Shown: piece by piece, positions 33,640 through 46,276 of the stretch | How positions within the stretch are numbered: the stretch's first letter is position 1 | Layout of the letters: every line of letters starts with the position of its first letter | Assembly: GCA_019925095.2 (NCBI GenBank) | Contig: CM034388.1 | Location: 2,963,501 to 3,027,500 of the forward strand | From: Dendrolimus kikuchii | Lineage: Eukaryota > Arthropoda > Insecta > Lepidoptera > Lasiocampidae | Direction of reading: 5' to 3' | DNA: 64,000 bases | The notes under the pieces: generated by a model | What the model saw: only the letters and a program-made list of their open reading frames with translations | What the model was told of the DNA's origin: nothing | Databases searched by the model: none | Translations under genes and position numbers: made by a program

Positions 33640-33916
33640 AGTCATTCAGTCCGCGGTCCGCCATATTGGATAGTTATTTCAAAATCGGAAGCCGAGCGCA
33701 GCGACGTTCGACTGACGCCAAGCGACGTCGCGTGAACTCGCGTGAAATATTGCGAAAAAACACTATTTCCAGTGAAAGTGTTTAACTTGATTAATTGAAT
33801 CTGTTTCTTGCTTATAACGGACTATACAATAAATAGTAGTTAAATTAATTTTATAATTTAATTTTATATTATAACAATATTTTCTGTGCACTTATTGTGA
33901 CAAATATTTTGGATAT
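33640..33916 (+). promoter_or_regulatory. CpG-rich block, candidate promoter and non-coding first exon
   Basis: The most CpG-dense non-repeat segment outside the GC-rich LINEs, containing GCCATATTGG and several GACGTCG/GCGACG-type words around 33690-33735. An AT-rich leader follows and ends in GGATAT|GTAAGTG at 33916, a strong donor. No coding exon can be tied to it; the plus-strand gene starting at 57776 is one distant candidate. It could instead be LTR sequence. Confidence 0.3.
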
Positions 33917-34104
33917 GTAAGTGTTATTTAATAAATTAGTAATATTGCAAAATCGTTCTCATCTGATACTCAGGATAAAGGTAAAATACTTTTTTCAGAA
34001 TTTCAGCACGTTACTGAATTGAACGAACTGACTTTCAGCACAAAAAATACTACCCTCATTTGTTATCCTTTGTTACCGTTAATTGCGGTAAACCTACAAC
34101 TCTT

Positions 34105-34462
34105 TTCGGGGGGCTTTTAGCTATCAAGGGAGCAAAGGATTCGTCACCCCCGCTGACGAAGTGGATGTGTTCTGATTCCCGGGACACATTCAGGCACTTT
34201 TTGCGCTGGATCGGACTGGGCGTAACTACGTTCTAAGTCTCAGCCTTTCCTACATAAAAAGCGCGGGGCACATGGGAGGAGGGTGGTTTTAGTGGGTAGT
34301 GGTTGTTGCCCGTGCAACTTCTCTGAGTCTCCACACAAGCCGGTTGATTACTGTTTGGATTGCCTCTTAAATTAAGGGAAAAGCCTCCATGATCAACTAT
34401 GGTCTAACCCGTTGCAAAGGACCCGGTATTGTGCGTAAACAGCATTTCCCCCGCCTTAAAAA
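34105..34462 (+). mobile_element. R1-clade LINE 3' fragment with 15-bp target duplication
   Basis: Flanked by AAACCTACAACTCTT at 34090-34104 and 34463-34477. Contains CTCAGCCTTTCC, GAGTCTCCACACAAG and GGACCCGGTATTGTGCG and ends CCGCCTTAAAA. Non-coding. Confidence 0.85.
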
Positions 34463-34763
34463 AAACCTACAACTCTTATCTTTTAATCTTATTTTTATTG
34501 TGTTATTTTTCTTAATGAATTCACTTTTATTTCTCATTTGACTATTTAACTACAAAGTCAATTTTTAATAAGTTTTTTATGGATAGAATTTACGTATCGT
34601 CGCGTCTACTATGGACTACGCAAAAGGAAGTGTTTCAAGAAACTGTTTTATTTAGCGCCAATGCCTGTCTTCGTCAACTGCATCGGCGATTAGGACGTTA
34701 CATTCTGCGTACAATAATGACTTGGAGGAAACTTCCCGACGAGGCTTTCACTCGTTTCACTCA

Positions 34764-36809
34764 GGGGTAGTTATCAATTCATCTAAGTGTGTTTTTGGTG
34801 CTGATGAAGTTAAATTTCTTGGGCATTGGATTTCTAAAGATGGCATTCGACCACCAGCTGAAAGGATTCAAGCTTTGCGGGAGTTTCCCCTACCGAAGAC
34901 GGTTGAGGGCTTGCGCAGGTTTCTCGGCATGATAAATTTTTTCCGCCGTTTTATCCCGAAGGCTGCTGAGCTACAAGCCCCTTTGATCAACATGCTGGCT
35001 GATTCTCAGTTAAAGGGTCCCAAACCAGTTCCTTGGACTACTGACACTATTCAGGCTTTCCAGAACTGCAAAGACCATCTTGTCAATATCACTCTTTTAG
35101 CCCATCCAGATCCCACTGCAAAATTAGGCTTATTCACAGATGCATCTTGTAGCCATGTCGGTGCTTGTCTCCAACAACGTGTTGGAGATGTCTGGCAGCC
35201 TCTTGCTTTCTTTAGCAAGAAGCTTACTCCTCGCCAGACAACGTGGCCTGCGTATTACCGTGAGCTTCTTGCGGTGTACGAGGCTGTTCAGCATTTTCGA
35301 CATGTTTTGGAGGCACAGCATGTGACGATCTACACTGATCATAAGCCCTTAATATATGCATTCCTTCAGAGGCGCGAAAAATTACCTCCTCCACAGCTAA
35401 ACCAACTTTCATTCATCTCTCAATTTACCACTGACATTTTACATATTAAAGGTCAGGATAATGTGGTTGCGGATGCAATGTCTCGCGTTGAAGCTATAAC
35501 ATTGGAGGAGGAATATGACACTTTAGCCAAGTCACAGGAGTCTGATGAAGAGTTAGCCAAGTTGTTGACTGAAGGTTCCAGTCTCAAGTTAGCTAAGGTT
35601 AGCATTCCTGGTACAAAGTTCGCAATAATATGCGACACCTCAAGAGGTAAGGCTCGTCCTTTTATCCCTCGTGACTTGCGCCGTGCTATTTTCAATAGGC
35701 TTCACAATTTAAGCCATCCGGGCATACGAGCGACCACAAAACTGGTTACTGACCGCTATGTTTGGCCGTCGATAAACAAGAACTGTCGAGAGTGGACGCG
35801 TTCTTGCCTCGATTGCCAACGCTGCAAGGTTACCCGGCATATTTCCACTCCGGTTGGCAATTTTACCACACCCACTCAGCGTTTCCGCCACGTCCATGTG
35901 GACATAGTTGGCCCCCTTCCACACAGCAAGGGCTTTCAATACTGCCTTACTGCTGTCGATAGGTTCACCAGGTGGCCTGAAGCCTGGCCTATGGTTGGAA
36001 TCACAGCTGAGGAAGTGGCCGAGACCTTCTTCAGGGAGTGGATAGCTCGCTATGGCGTGCCTCAAATTATTACCACCGATCAAGGCCGCCAGTTCGAATC
36101 TGCTCTTTTTCGAGCTTTACTGCAATTATGCTCTATCAAGCGCGTTCGTACCACGAGTTATCACCCGTGTGCGAATGGCCTTGTTGAGCGCATGCATCGG
36201 CAACTTAAAGCCGCAATCATGTGCCGCCAAGAGTCCTGGGTTTTATCATTACCCATAGTGCTCCTCGGCATGCGTTCTGCGCTAAAGGAGGACCTACAAG
36301 CTTCTTCCGCCGAGTTAGTGTACGGGGAACCCCTGTGCCTACCCGGAGAATTTCTTGCTCCTTCGCAGACTCCCAACTCAACTGTGGACGCTTCCGCCTT
36401 CGTATCCCAGCTTCGCCGCCACATGGCACAGCTGAAGCCTGTTCCTGGCTCACGTCATGGGCAGAAGTCCACTTTCATTTTCAAGGACATAAACAATGCT
36501 TCTCATGTTTGGTTGCGCGACGACACAGTTCGCCATAGTCTCCAGCCTCCGTATAAAGGTCCATACAGGGTTCTTAGCCGGAAGGACAAAACTTTAACAA
36601 TCGCCATCGGAGACAGGAATGCGGTTGTCAGCATGGACCGTGTCAAACCCGCGTACCAAGTGGTTGACGACTCTCCATTTTCGGTCACAGTCGCATCTCC
36701 ATCTCCACCTTCACCTCCTACCCAACAACAGAACACCACAGACAACAAGAAACCCTACACAACTCGGTCTGGTAGAACAGTCACGTTCAAGTTACCATTT
36801 GGTTCGTAG
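34764..36809 (+). pseudogene. Ty3/gypsy Pol fragment: RT end, RNase H, integrase
   Basis: About 681 codons in frame; homology begins at GVVINSSKCVFG, so the upstream ATG at 34722 belongs to unrelated sequence. Domains: RT thumb and connection (LRRFLGMINFFRRFIP); RNase H (FTDASCSHVG, YTDHKPLIYAF); integrase zinc finger (H...H...CLDCQRCK, residues ~345-385) and DDE core (HVDIVGPLP, TTDQGRQFES, HPCANGLVERMHRQLKA); then a C-terminal domain. Without gag, protease and the YxDD motif it cannot act alone. Confidence 0.88.
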
Positions 36810-36975
36810 GCCCTTCATCTGTTGCTGTGCCTGTTAGTTATTAAGTTTTTTTTTACTATTGTAATAATTAGTTTTTTTTTAAAGTTCTTCTTTTTGTCTC
36901 CGTGGGGGGGTGGTGTGGCGAAACAAACCTGTTCGCCTACTGCCTGGCAGGCAAGATTGAAGGTTTATATAATTG
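34764..36975 (+). mobile_element. Ty3/gypsy element, 3' part
   Basis: Pol from the reverse transcriptase thumb to the stop, then a G-rich polypurine-like GTGGGGGGG (36902-36910) and the start of a 3' LTR at about 36914 (TGTGGCGAAAC). Gag, protease and the reverse transcriptase palm are absent, and no 5' LTR was found. Confidence 0.8.
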
Positions 36976-37124
36976 ACAACTGTGATGTCACATTAGACAC
37001 AAAGAAAATTAGTCACGAAAATGTACAGAATTCAATCCCTTTAAATCCGAATATATATTTTATATTGATACGTTCGGCAATGTAAATATCATATACAAAA
37101 TTACATACTTTGAAAATGAACGGG

Positions 37125-37215
37125 ACCTAGAATGATACGTGAGGCTATTGAAATCAAAAATACCCAAATTTCAATAGAGAATATGGTTGACAAGTACCAC
37201 TCGTTTGGGATCCGA
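37125..37215 (+). pseudogene. Retroelement C-terminal relic (Penelope-like)
   Basis: RMIREAIEIK followed in another frame by YPNFNREYG and VPLVWDPIIK resembles the end of Penelope-like or related retroelement proteins (REAIEI...NRE.G...W.P.I). Frame shift and stop present. Only this short stretch was recognised. Confidence 0.45.
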
Positions 37216-37536
37216 TCATCAAAACTATTAAGACCCAAACCCAGCAAAAACCAACTGCCAGACCTCAAGACACTAAGCTCTTTTTGCGTGCAACGGAACA
37301 CAAATCAACTTGACTGATAATTTCTTTTATTTTTCCTTCCACCCGTTTTAATATTATACAAAATTATTAGAGCTAGGCATGTTTGCTGAAGAGTTTCTTG
37401 CGCCGCGTCTTCTCTTCAAACCATAACATGTTGCGAAGCGGTAGTAAATTAGATTAGCCTCCCATAGAGTAAATAATAACCATAAACAAAATTAAAACTA
37501 AATAATTAAAATTAACAAGTTGGCGGTAGGCTAAAT

Positions 37537-37676
37537 AAAACTTTAATAATACCCGTTGACACTTGACATCTTTGTCTTCCGTGATCACGGCCACTGAAAA
37601 GTGGCCGAAACTTCGGAAAAACAAAAATCAAATAAATTGCCGCGCTTAAAACCGTTAAAACGTAGCTTTATTATGG
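37537..37676 (+). repeat. Unclassified repeat X, copy 2
   Basis: Matches 7893-8036, including CCGTGATCACGG and an intact GCCACTGAAAAGTGGC stem. Confidence 0.6.
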
Positions 37677-38022
37677 ACTTGTCATAAAATTTGTTGGCGT
37701 CCGGCAACGTAACTGAAAAATAGACGGTTTTTTAATATACTACTATTTTTTTTTATAAGTATTTTTTTTGTATAAGCCTTTACAAACTCATAAACGTATC
37801 TATTCGTAACTACGTCAGTGTTATTTGTAAAATTTCAATTATTCACATTTATATATTTGTCACCGATCTATACGATCCTTGAATTCCTTCAAGCTATATA
37901 AAAGGTGTGCCCGATTTACCACTTAAGCCGTCAAGTAAATGAATGCATTCAAACTACCAGAAAGCTTGAAAGAAATACAAATATTGTTCGTATATAAATT
38001 TGATTTTGTTCATTGTACATAG

Positions 38023-38276
38023 ATGATGTACAATTACAATGCAAAAGTGGATGGATGCAGAAGTCGTGGAAGGCAACGACACATCTTCCATGATCAAATT
38101 GATCGTTTACTAGCAGAAGGTGATGTCAGGAGCCTTAAGAAAAGACAAGCGTGCATGACAAGAGTTATGAATGTCAAAGAAGCAAGTGAGGTGTGTAAGA
38201 ATAAGCCTAAATGGCGCTCTGTTGTTCGTGCCTACCCCGCAAGGGAACTGGCGTGAAGTTATGTATGTATGTACAT
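38023..38276 (+). mobile_element. RTE LINE 3' end
   Basis: Encodes YNAKVDGCRSRGRQRHIF, LKKRQACMTRVMNVKEA and KPKWRSVVRAYPARELA before TGA, then ATGTATGT tail units. It serves as the reference for the RTE C-terminus joined in the deleted copy at 29373. Confidence 0.8.
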
Positions 38277-38279
38277 AGA

Positions 38280-38770
38280 TGATATTAACTTCTTAAGTTC
38301 AATTTGGTTTTTCGGGTCCCTATCTTGAAACAAAAAGGTACTAAGTGCTCGGCATTCCCGCTCCAGGGTCTTCTTCCTCTTTATCACAATGAGGAGGTTG
38401 GTGCCTCGAGGTTTTAGCTCTTTACCCCGGATGCAACTCCGTGAGCAACTACCCACCGGTAACACCGGTAACTGGGTTTGGAGCTGCTAGAGTCTTCTCC
38501 GTATGGCAATGGCTTCGAAGCAGCTCTCGTTGGCCAGTCTATGGCGTTCGATGACCTTCGCGGGCTTTTCTGGCTACTCCGCGGTTGGTATTCTTTGGTT
38601 GGCTATTCATTGGCGTTCATTCTCGGGCTCGGCAGCTCGCACACAACGAAAAGTTCCATAGAGGTGACTGTTTTCACCATTTGGTAACCAAAAAAAATGC
38701 GTTTAAAACCATATGGGTTGTAACCTTTAGTAACCGGAACCTCAAAAAGCATTGCGCATTTATATATATC
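38280..38770. other. No gene seen
   Basis: Moderate-GC stretch at 38300-38650 without a convincing reading frame; probably old repeat. Confidence 0.35.
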
Positions 38771-38771
38771 A

Positions 38772-39014
38772 CTAGCTTCTGTCCGCGACTTTGTCCACGT
38801 GGAATAGTTAAAAAAAAAGAAGAAAAAAACCCGATTTTGAAACATTCTCCATTGGTGCTCCGCTTCTATTGGTCTTAGCGTGATGATATATAGCCTATAG
38901 CCTTCCTCGATAAATGGGCTATCTAACACTGAAAATATTTTACAAATCAGACCAGTAGTTTGTGAGATTAGCGCGTTCAAACAAACACTCTTCAGCTTTA
39001 TATATTAGTATAGA
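38772..39014 (-). mobile_element. Complete non-autonomous Helitron (243 bp)
   Basis: On the minus strand it begins TCTATACTAATATATAAAG at 39014 and ends AGAAGCTAG at 38772, flanked by host A and T as expected for insertion between A and T. No coding sequence. Confidence 0.8.
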
Positions 39015-39264
39015 TTAAGTGTTACGACGTACCCAAAACATATGGACAGAATGAAAACATTTTTGTTTACTAACACTTTTATGTAACATACTAGAGTTTA
39101 CCCCGCGGCTGCGCCGCGACAGGTTACATTGTATTAAATTTGTATATATTTGCCCCCGAAAGATTCACTTCATGTTATATCGCCAACTATACCACACCCG
39201 TCTGTCTATATGTAAACTACATAAATGACAAAACTTGACAAAAATGACAAAATAGATAACATCG

Positions 39265-40433
<1,169 letters not shown>

Positions 40434-40706
40434 TAAATCTATCCCAAAATGTATCCCATTATCCGGGATAAAAAGTATCCCTTGGCCACTCTCGGTATTC
40501 AAATTATATATGTACCGAGTTTCAGCCAAATCGGTCCAATAGTCTTTCCATAAAAGGATAACAAACAAAAAGACAAATATACTTTTATCCCGGAAACTAT
40601 CCCATTTTCCGGGATAAAAAGTATCCTATGTTCATTCTCGGCATCGAAAATATATATATACTGAGTTTCAGCCAAATCGGTCCAGTAGTTTTTACGTGAA
40701 AACGGA

Positions 40707-40770
<64 letters not shown>
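40707..40770 (+). repeat. (GACA)n microsatellite
   Basis: About 16 uninterrupted tetranucleotides inside the Helitron near its 5' end. Confidence 0.95.
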
Positions 40771-40771
<1 letters not shown>

Positions 40772-41057
40772 GTTACTTTCGCATTTATAATATTAATAGG
40801 GATTAAATGCTTTATCTTTCGATCAAAGATCTTCACAACATAATTAATGTACAATCTACATAATAAAATTGTTTTGTCTATCATCATGTCAATATATCAC
40901 TGCTTTCCTACAAAGGGGCCATAAATCAAAAAATCGGGCAAGTGCGTGTTAATCCGTGCACAATGATGGGTTCTGTAGATTTCGTAATTACAGTTTAATC
41001 ATCATCGTCATTTCATATTACACATCATTATTCAATTATTAATAATTATAGATATTT

Positions 41058-42126
41058 GCAAGGCCCCCGCCTCCGTGCTTGCCTTAACCAGCCGGCACGG
41101 AGTGGAGATCGCTAGAGCTAAGACTCAAGCTCCAGGGGTGGAAGTGATGGCAGCCAGGGGCGAGCGGCAGCGGGCGTTGAGGCCACGGAGATCACACAGG
41201 CCTCCGCCCGCACCAATGCCGCGAGAGGCAGCCGCGCGACCCTCTCAGGGCAGGGCAAGTTTTACCTCCTCGGCCCAGTCAGGAGAGGCCGCCCCTGTTT
41301 ATGGGGCGGCACCGGCCGCCGCGGTTGCGGATAAAGGCCACAGCTACACACCGTGACCCCGGCACTCAGGTGGAAGAAGGCTCCCATGGGGTTTTAGTGG
41401 GTATACCCGGTGCCGGTCGTATTGATTAATCGGCGTCGGGGGAGTCCCACACACGCGGTTGACGGTGCGGTAACGCATTTCCCCATGTAAAAAAAAGGGG
41501 GTGGAAGTGATAAATGGCATCACGTAAGAAGTAGCTACGGTGAACCTGCAGCTCACCTCTCTACACCCCTTAGCCACTCACACCCATGTTGCACCTGTCT
41601 TCTATGGCATTTTTAGGGGCCCATGCAGGGAATGGCGAGTCACCGTCTGCCCATTTTTCCATGTTCCCCGAACATTGCGACGGGCAGACGCCATAGTCCC
41701 CATATTCCCAGACCCCTAGTACCACTAGCAGTTCACCCCAATAGCCCGGTACTTTTTGTTCTCATTTCCCATAATAGTCCTACACTGGCCGGGGCTTGTT
41801 CTTGGGTGCATTCTTATATGGCGTAGACAGGGATAATCGCCGGTCAGTGTCACGCCACATTTACATTAAATTTGTCACGGGGCCTCTACGTGTTGGCCGT
41901 CCCATGGCCCCACGCAAGCCTTTCAAATGTCCGGGCCATTTTTATGGGCTGTGGTCTACAAAGACATACATTAGATAATTTAAGAATTTCATTTGAGTCA
42001 GGTTGCCTGGAAGAGATCGCTTTTAGCGATAAGGCCGCCTTTTGTTTTACCAAGTAACTATTGTCTTGTTGTGCATTTTTTGTAATTTTTGTTTTGGTGA
42101 ACAATAAAGTGTTGTCTATGTCTATC
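41058..42126 (+). mobile_element. Unclassified LINE 3' part (family Y) with nested R1 fragment
   Basis: Body matches 44548-45110 in reverse: GCCCCCGCCTCCGTGCTTGCC, CAAGCTCCAGGGGTGGAAGTG, GGCAGACGCCATAGTCCCC, GGGATAATCGCCGGTCAGTG. It ends in the GTTGCCTGGAAGAGATCGC tail and AATAAAGTGTTGTC. The 349-bp insertion at 41149-41497 interrupts it. Confidence 0.7.
41149..41497 (+). mobile_element. R1-clade LINE 3' fragment nested in family Y
   Basis: Flanked by the 14-bp duplication GGGGTGGAAGTGAT at 41135-41148 and 41498-41511. GC-rich, ends CCCATGTAAAAAAAA. The uninterrupted target is visible in the other family Y copy near 45010. Confidence 0.9.
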
Positions 42127-43100
42127 ATTAGCGTTGCCAGTTGTCCCCGATTTGGGCAGGACATCCCGATTTGCGCCTGATACAGACACTAAATCTCTGG
42201 ATAAATCAACAAATTGATTAAAAAGCATTATTACTAGAAAATTAAGAATTAGATTGTGATCGGGCAGCATAGTGACACAATATTAACACTGAAAAATATT
42301 TATTACAATTACGTGCAGAACAAACAAGCAGCCATATTGGAGAGGGACTAGTGTTGCTACATACACAACGGTATTACCATAACCAATAAATACATTGCTT
42401 TCCAACAGAGATTATTAGAAATTTGAGTAATTTTTTGTTTGTCCCGATCAATCCACAGCTCTTAATCTCGATTTGTACCTTCTGCCTCGATTTAAACCAA
42501 AGTGAACCTAGTAAGACTGGACATCATTGTCATTCATGACGATTTCATAAAGGGTCCGCTTTTGCTAAAATTAGTACAAAACCTTAAATATTAAATCTAC
42601 TGTTTACTCTATGTGCACCCTTTGAATGTATGTATTGGGTGCAAACATTCCATAGAACGTTATTAATACCAAACAAAAACAACTCGGGGCATATGTGATA
42701 GCCTTGCGTGACCCCATGTTTTAATTGACCAGTTTAGTCAAAACTTTAAACTGTTACAACACTCAATAAATAGTATGGAGATTTGCTGTTTCTTTTAGTT
42801 TATACAGCTCAAGTTATTCTGGTATTAGGCTTCATATAATCGCTTCTAATACCGTGGTGCTTTTAATTATTCACATATCGTTTTAACTAGGGCATTTCCT
42901 TCTACTTCATTCGCGTTACTTTTGCACCCATAGACAAGAATTAGCCTATTTTCCGGGATAAAAGTATCATGTTCATCTTTTGTTTCAATGGCACATAGTA
43001 ACAATTCAATATGATAAAGTAAGTAACTATCTTTATACAAAACGTCGCAACCTCATACTTTTCTTGAAGCGTGTATACTAGTCCATACTGTCCGTTCCCC
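42127..43100. other. AT-rich stretch, no gene; Helitron patch near 42950
   Basis: TTTTCCGGGATAAAAGTATC at 42950-42970 matches the Helitron interior module of 40420-40640. Nothing else recognised. Confidence 0.4.
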
Positions 43101-43146
43101 TATGAAGAGGCCCGACTCCAGTGGTAGTACATTTAAGGGCTATTAT

Positions 43147-43687
43147 TATCTCTGTTTATTAAATTCTCGTGGCACAGTGCTTGTAACCAAACTCCTCCGA
43201 AACGGCTTGACTGATTTTTATGAAATTATTTGTCTATATTCTAAAGGTCTCAGAATAGGTCGTGAACTATTTTTTATACCCCTGAGAAATATTATAAAAT
43301 ATTTCTTACAAATATTTATTTTTTAATTTTTTATGATTTGGCATTAAAAAATACATATAACCCTTAATTTTCAACCTTCTACCACCAACCCCCAATTTTT
43401 AATATATTAGTATATATATACATGCTAGTACCATAATAACTTTTAATATATAGATTACTGCACTGGACTACAGTACAGTAATAATCTTGGATTCTCAGTG
43501 GTCGATAACTGATTAATTATCAATGGACCAGTTATCCCCGCCAGGCGTCTACGGGTGTCACTTCTCATCCAGCAAACAGCACAGAGTAGAAATAAGAACA
43601 ATAAGTTTAGATATTTTTTTATTTAACTACCAAAATATTCTTTAAAAATAATTTATATGGCAAAAGAACGCTTGCCGGGTCAGCTAG
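43147..43687 (+). mobile_element. Helitron-like element
   Basis: The 5' end has TCTCGTGGCACAGTGCTTG and CTCCGAAACGGCTTGACTGAT; the 3' end is GCCGGGTCAGCTAG at 43674-43687 followed by host T. Non-coding. Confidence 0.6.
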
Positions 43688-43714
43688 TCTCTGTATATAA
43701 AACTTCAGCTTCCC

Positions 43715-44290
43715 TATGTTTGTGTCCGCAAACTGGAAAAGAAATTTATGTTTAAATTGTAACAGAGGAGTGTTTTTATATACTTGATGTTCGGGTTAAA
43801 GAATTTTATGTTTCTCATAAATGAATTGTCACAATTCACGTAAACTATCATAGGGCCTAAAGCAGTCGTGTTTGGAGAATCGCGTAGTGAAATTGACACG
43901 TGTTCAAATATAATGGTAGTTGTAAGACATAGCATGCAGTTCCACTTTATGTTGATACGTGACATGTTCATCATATGAATCCACGATATCGACCTCTTTA
44001 AACCTTGTGAACATTAATACGTTAGTAAAAATAAACTCAAATAAGATATTCAATTATTCAATATATTCGACAATTCAGTATTACTAATAAAGTGACATTC
44101 ATGAAATATATAATTGTATTTAACTTTGACACACAGGTGACAAAATTGTGCAGCAAATTGTAATGATTATACATGACTGTTGAATAAAATTACATAATGT
44201 TTTTAAACCATATTAGTTTTTAAGAAAATTTGTATGCCAGTAGATGGCGAAACATGTTCTCGTTATATCATAAGCCCTTGTTATCCATGT
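43715..44290. other. AT-rich stretch, no gene seen
   Basis: No exon or shared repeat recognised. Confidence 0.4.
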
Positions 44291-44540
44291 CTCTGACGGT
44301 CTCTGTGGTTGAGCGGGCTAAGCCTTTACCGGCCTACCTCACTGCAACGCGGAGGCTCCGGGTTCGATTCCTGGTATAGTAAATTTCGGAAACGTATTTT
44401 CTCCGTTATTTACTATGGTCTGGGTGTCTGGGATCGGCCCCAGAGTAGTACGTTGTATATTACCCATAACACAAGCGTAACTTGCTTAATTTAGGGATAT
44501 ACAATATGTGTGTTTGTCTGCCGAATATTATTATTATATT
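44291..44540 (+). repeat. SINE-B reference copy (tRNA-derived)
   Basis: Head GTGGTTGAGCGGGCTAAG resembles a pol III A box. GGTTCGATTCC at 44361-44371 is a perfect B box, about 60 bp downstream. The tail carries ATT repeats. It has no acceptor-stem pairing, so it is a SINE and not a tRNA gene. Confidence 0.8.
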
Positions 44541-44547
44541 ATTATAC

Positions 44548-45170
44548 TGTATGTCTTTCAAGACCACGGGCCATGAAAATGGCCCGGACTTTTGGGGGGC
44601 TTGTGTGGGGCCATGGGAAGGCCAACACGTAGAGGCCCCTTGACAAATTTAATGTAAATGTGGCGTGACACTGACCGGCGATTATCCCTGTCCACACCAT
44701 ATAGTAATGCGCCCAAGGACAAGCCCCGGCCAGTGTAGGACTATTGTGGGAAATGAGGACTAAAAGTACCGGGCTATTGTGGTGAACTGCTAATGGTACT
44801 AGGGGTCTGGGAATATGGGGACTATGGCGTCTGCCCGTCGCAATGTTCAGGGAACATGGAAAAATGGGCAGACGGTGACTCGCCACTCCCTGCATGGGCC
44901 CCAAAAAATGCCATAAAGACAGGGGCAACATGGGTGTGAGTGGCTAAGGGGTGTAGAGAGGTGGGCTGCAGGTTCACCGAAGCTACTTCCGACGTTAGGC
45001 CATTTATCACTTCCACCCCTGGAGCTTGAGTCTTAGCTCTAGCGATCTCCACTCCGTGCCGGCTGGTTAAGGCAAGCACGGAGGCGGGGGCCTTGCCTTG
45101 GCCCCCGGAGTCAGGTACGAGGTGTCGCTACTCACCTAAGGCTTCGCCACAAAGCCCCCCTGCGGGAATA
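44548..45170 (-). mobile_element. Family Y LINE copy (minus strand)
   Basis: Reverse-oriented match to 41058-41975 without the nested insertion and without the GTTGCCTGGAAG tail. It shows the empty target of the R1 fragment. Confidence 0.7.
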
Positions 45171-45215
45171 TTATTATTATTATGTTTCATACAAATAAAG
45201 ATTTCATTTCATTTC

Positions 45216-45588
45216 GATAAATGGTACGTTACACAAATACTAAAAATGAATGAATGAAAGACAGTCAGAAAACACTACTTTTTCTTAAATAATTATGGCT
45301 AATCTTATACTATACACTAATATATATATCGAGGGCTGAAAGGCTATTTGTTTTAAGCGACAATTTGTGACAGAATTGACTTGATGGTTTTCTTGCATCC
45401 TAATGTCTCAAACTAAGGAATTATAATGAACCTGGTTTCCAACTAAAAACTACAGATTTTTTTTATTTTTAATATAGTATGTAGTTTACTAATGAAGTCT
45501 TTTTGTGGGTCATTGAAACTTCAAACTCCTCTATCGACACAATTTCGCAAATGTCGCTTAAAACAAATAACCTTGGACCCCTCGATAT
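45216..45588. other. AT-rich stretch, no gene seen
   Basis: A short ATTTC-type LINE tail (45180-45213) precedes it; nothing else recognised. Confidence 0.4.
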
Positions 45589-45589
45589 A

Positions 45590-45852
45590 TATCTTATATA
45601 TAAAATTTTCGTGTCACAATGTTCGTTCCCATACTCCTCCGAAACGGCTTGACCGTGAAATTTTTTATGCATATTCAGTAAGTCTGAGAATCGGCTACTA
45701 TCTATTTTTCAAACCCCTAAGTGATAAGAGGCGTCCACCCCAAAAAAAATATATTTCTTTTTTGGATATTTTTATTTTTTTAGGATACAGCATTAAAAAA
45801 TACATACAACCCTAAATTTTCACCTCTCTACGATCAACCACTATTTTTTATT
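45590..45852 (+). mobile_element. Helitron 5' fragment, cut by gypsy element
   Basis: TCGTGTCACAATGTTCG and CTCCGAAACGGCTTGACCG as at 43170, then matching downstream sequence until the LTR at 45853. Confidence 0.55.
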
Positions 45853-46002
45853 GCCACACATTATGTTTTTTAAATTTATAAACCTGATATTGTAAATGTC
45901 AGTGTCAAAATATAGTGAGAAGAGGTAGTCTATGAATAAACGATGTAAGACTGTTCTAAGGAAGTTTGTTTTGCTTTTCTTCAAACAAAACCCACAACTT
46001 TA
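45853..46002 (+). repeat. 5' LTR (probable extent)
   Basis: Defined by the match to 49512-49633 plus the stretch up to the putative primer-binding site at 46003-46020. Canonical TG start not seen, so the left edge may be truncated. Confidence 0.6.
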
Positions 46003-46276
46003 TGGAGGCTCGTGCCAGGATCATACCAGGATCATGCAAGAATCCTGCGAAGCATTGTTTTAACGTGAGTTTTGATCTGATGATTACGAAACAACCTCGA
46101 AATTAAAATTGAAGACGAGTCATTGTGTGCTGTTTTACCGACACTAATTTGCATAATGATACCAGCGCATAAAATTTCCCAGAATTTGGAATAAAGACTA
46201 TTATTTTTCTTTTATGAAGACGTTTTATGAATTGGTTATTTTTTACGACTGAAAGACTTACAACCAATCATACAAG

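Noticed and set aside
34722..34763. ATG at 34722 as the true start of the gypsy Pol fragment
   Set aside because: The first 14 codons have no Pol similarity; homology starts at 34764.
36161..36538. Minus and alternative plus frames within gypsy Pol
   Set aside because: Shadows of the integrase frame.
41075..41356. 93-codon frame rich in Ala, Arg and Pro
   Set aside because: It crosses the boundary between family Y and the nested R1 fragment, so it is an accidental fusion.
44291..44400. tRNA gene suggested by the perfect B box
   Set aside because: No cloverleaf, no acceptor-stem pairing, and the body continues as a SINE shared with 6505-6725.
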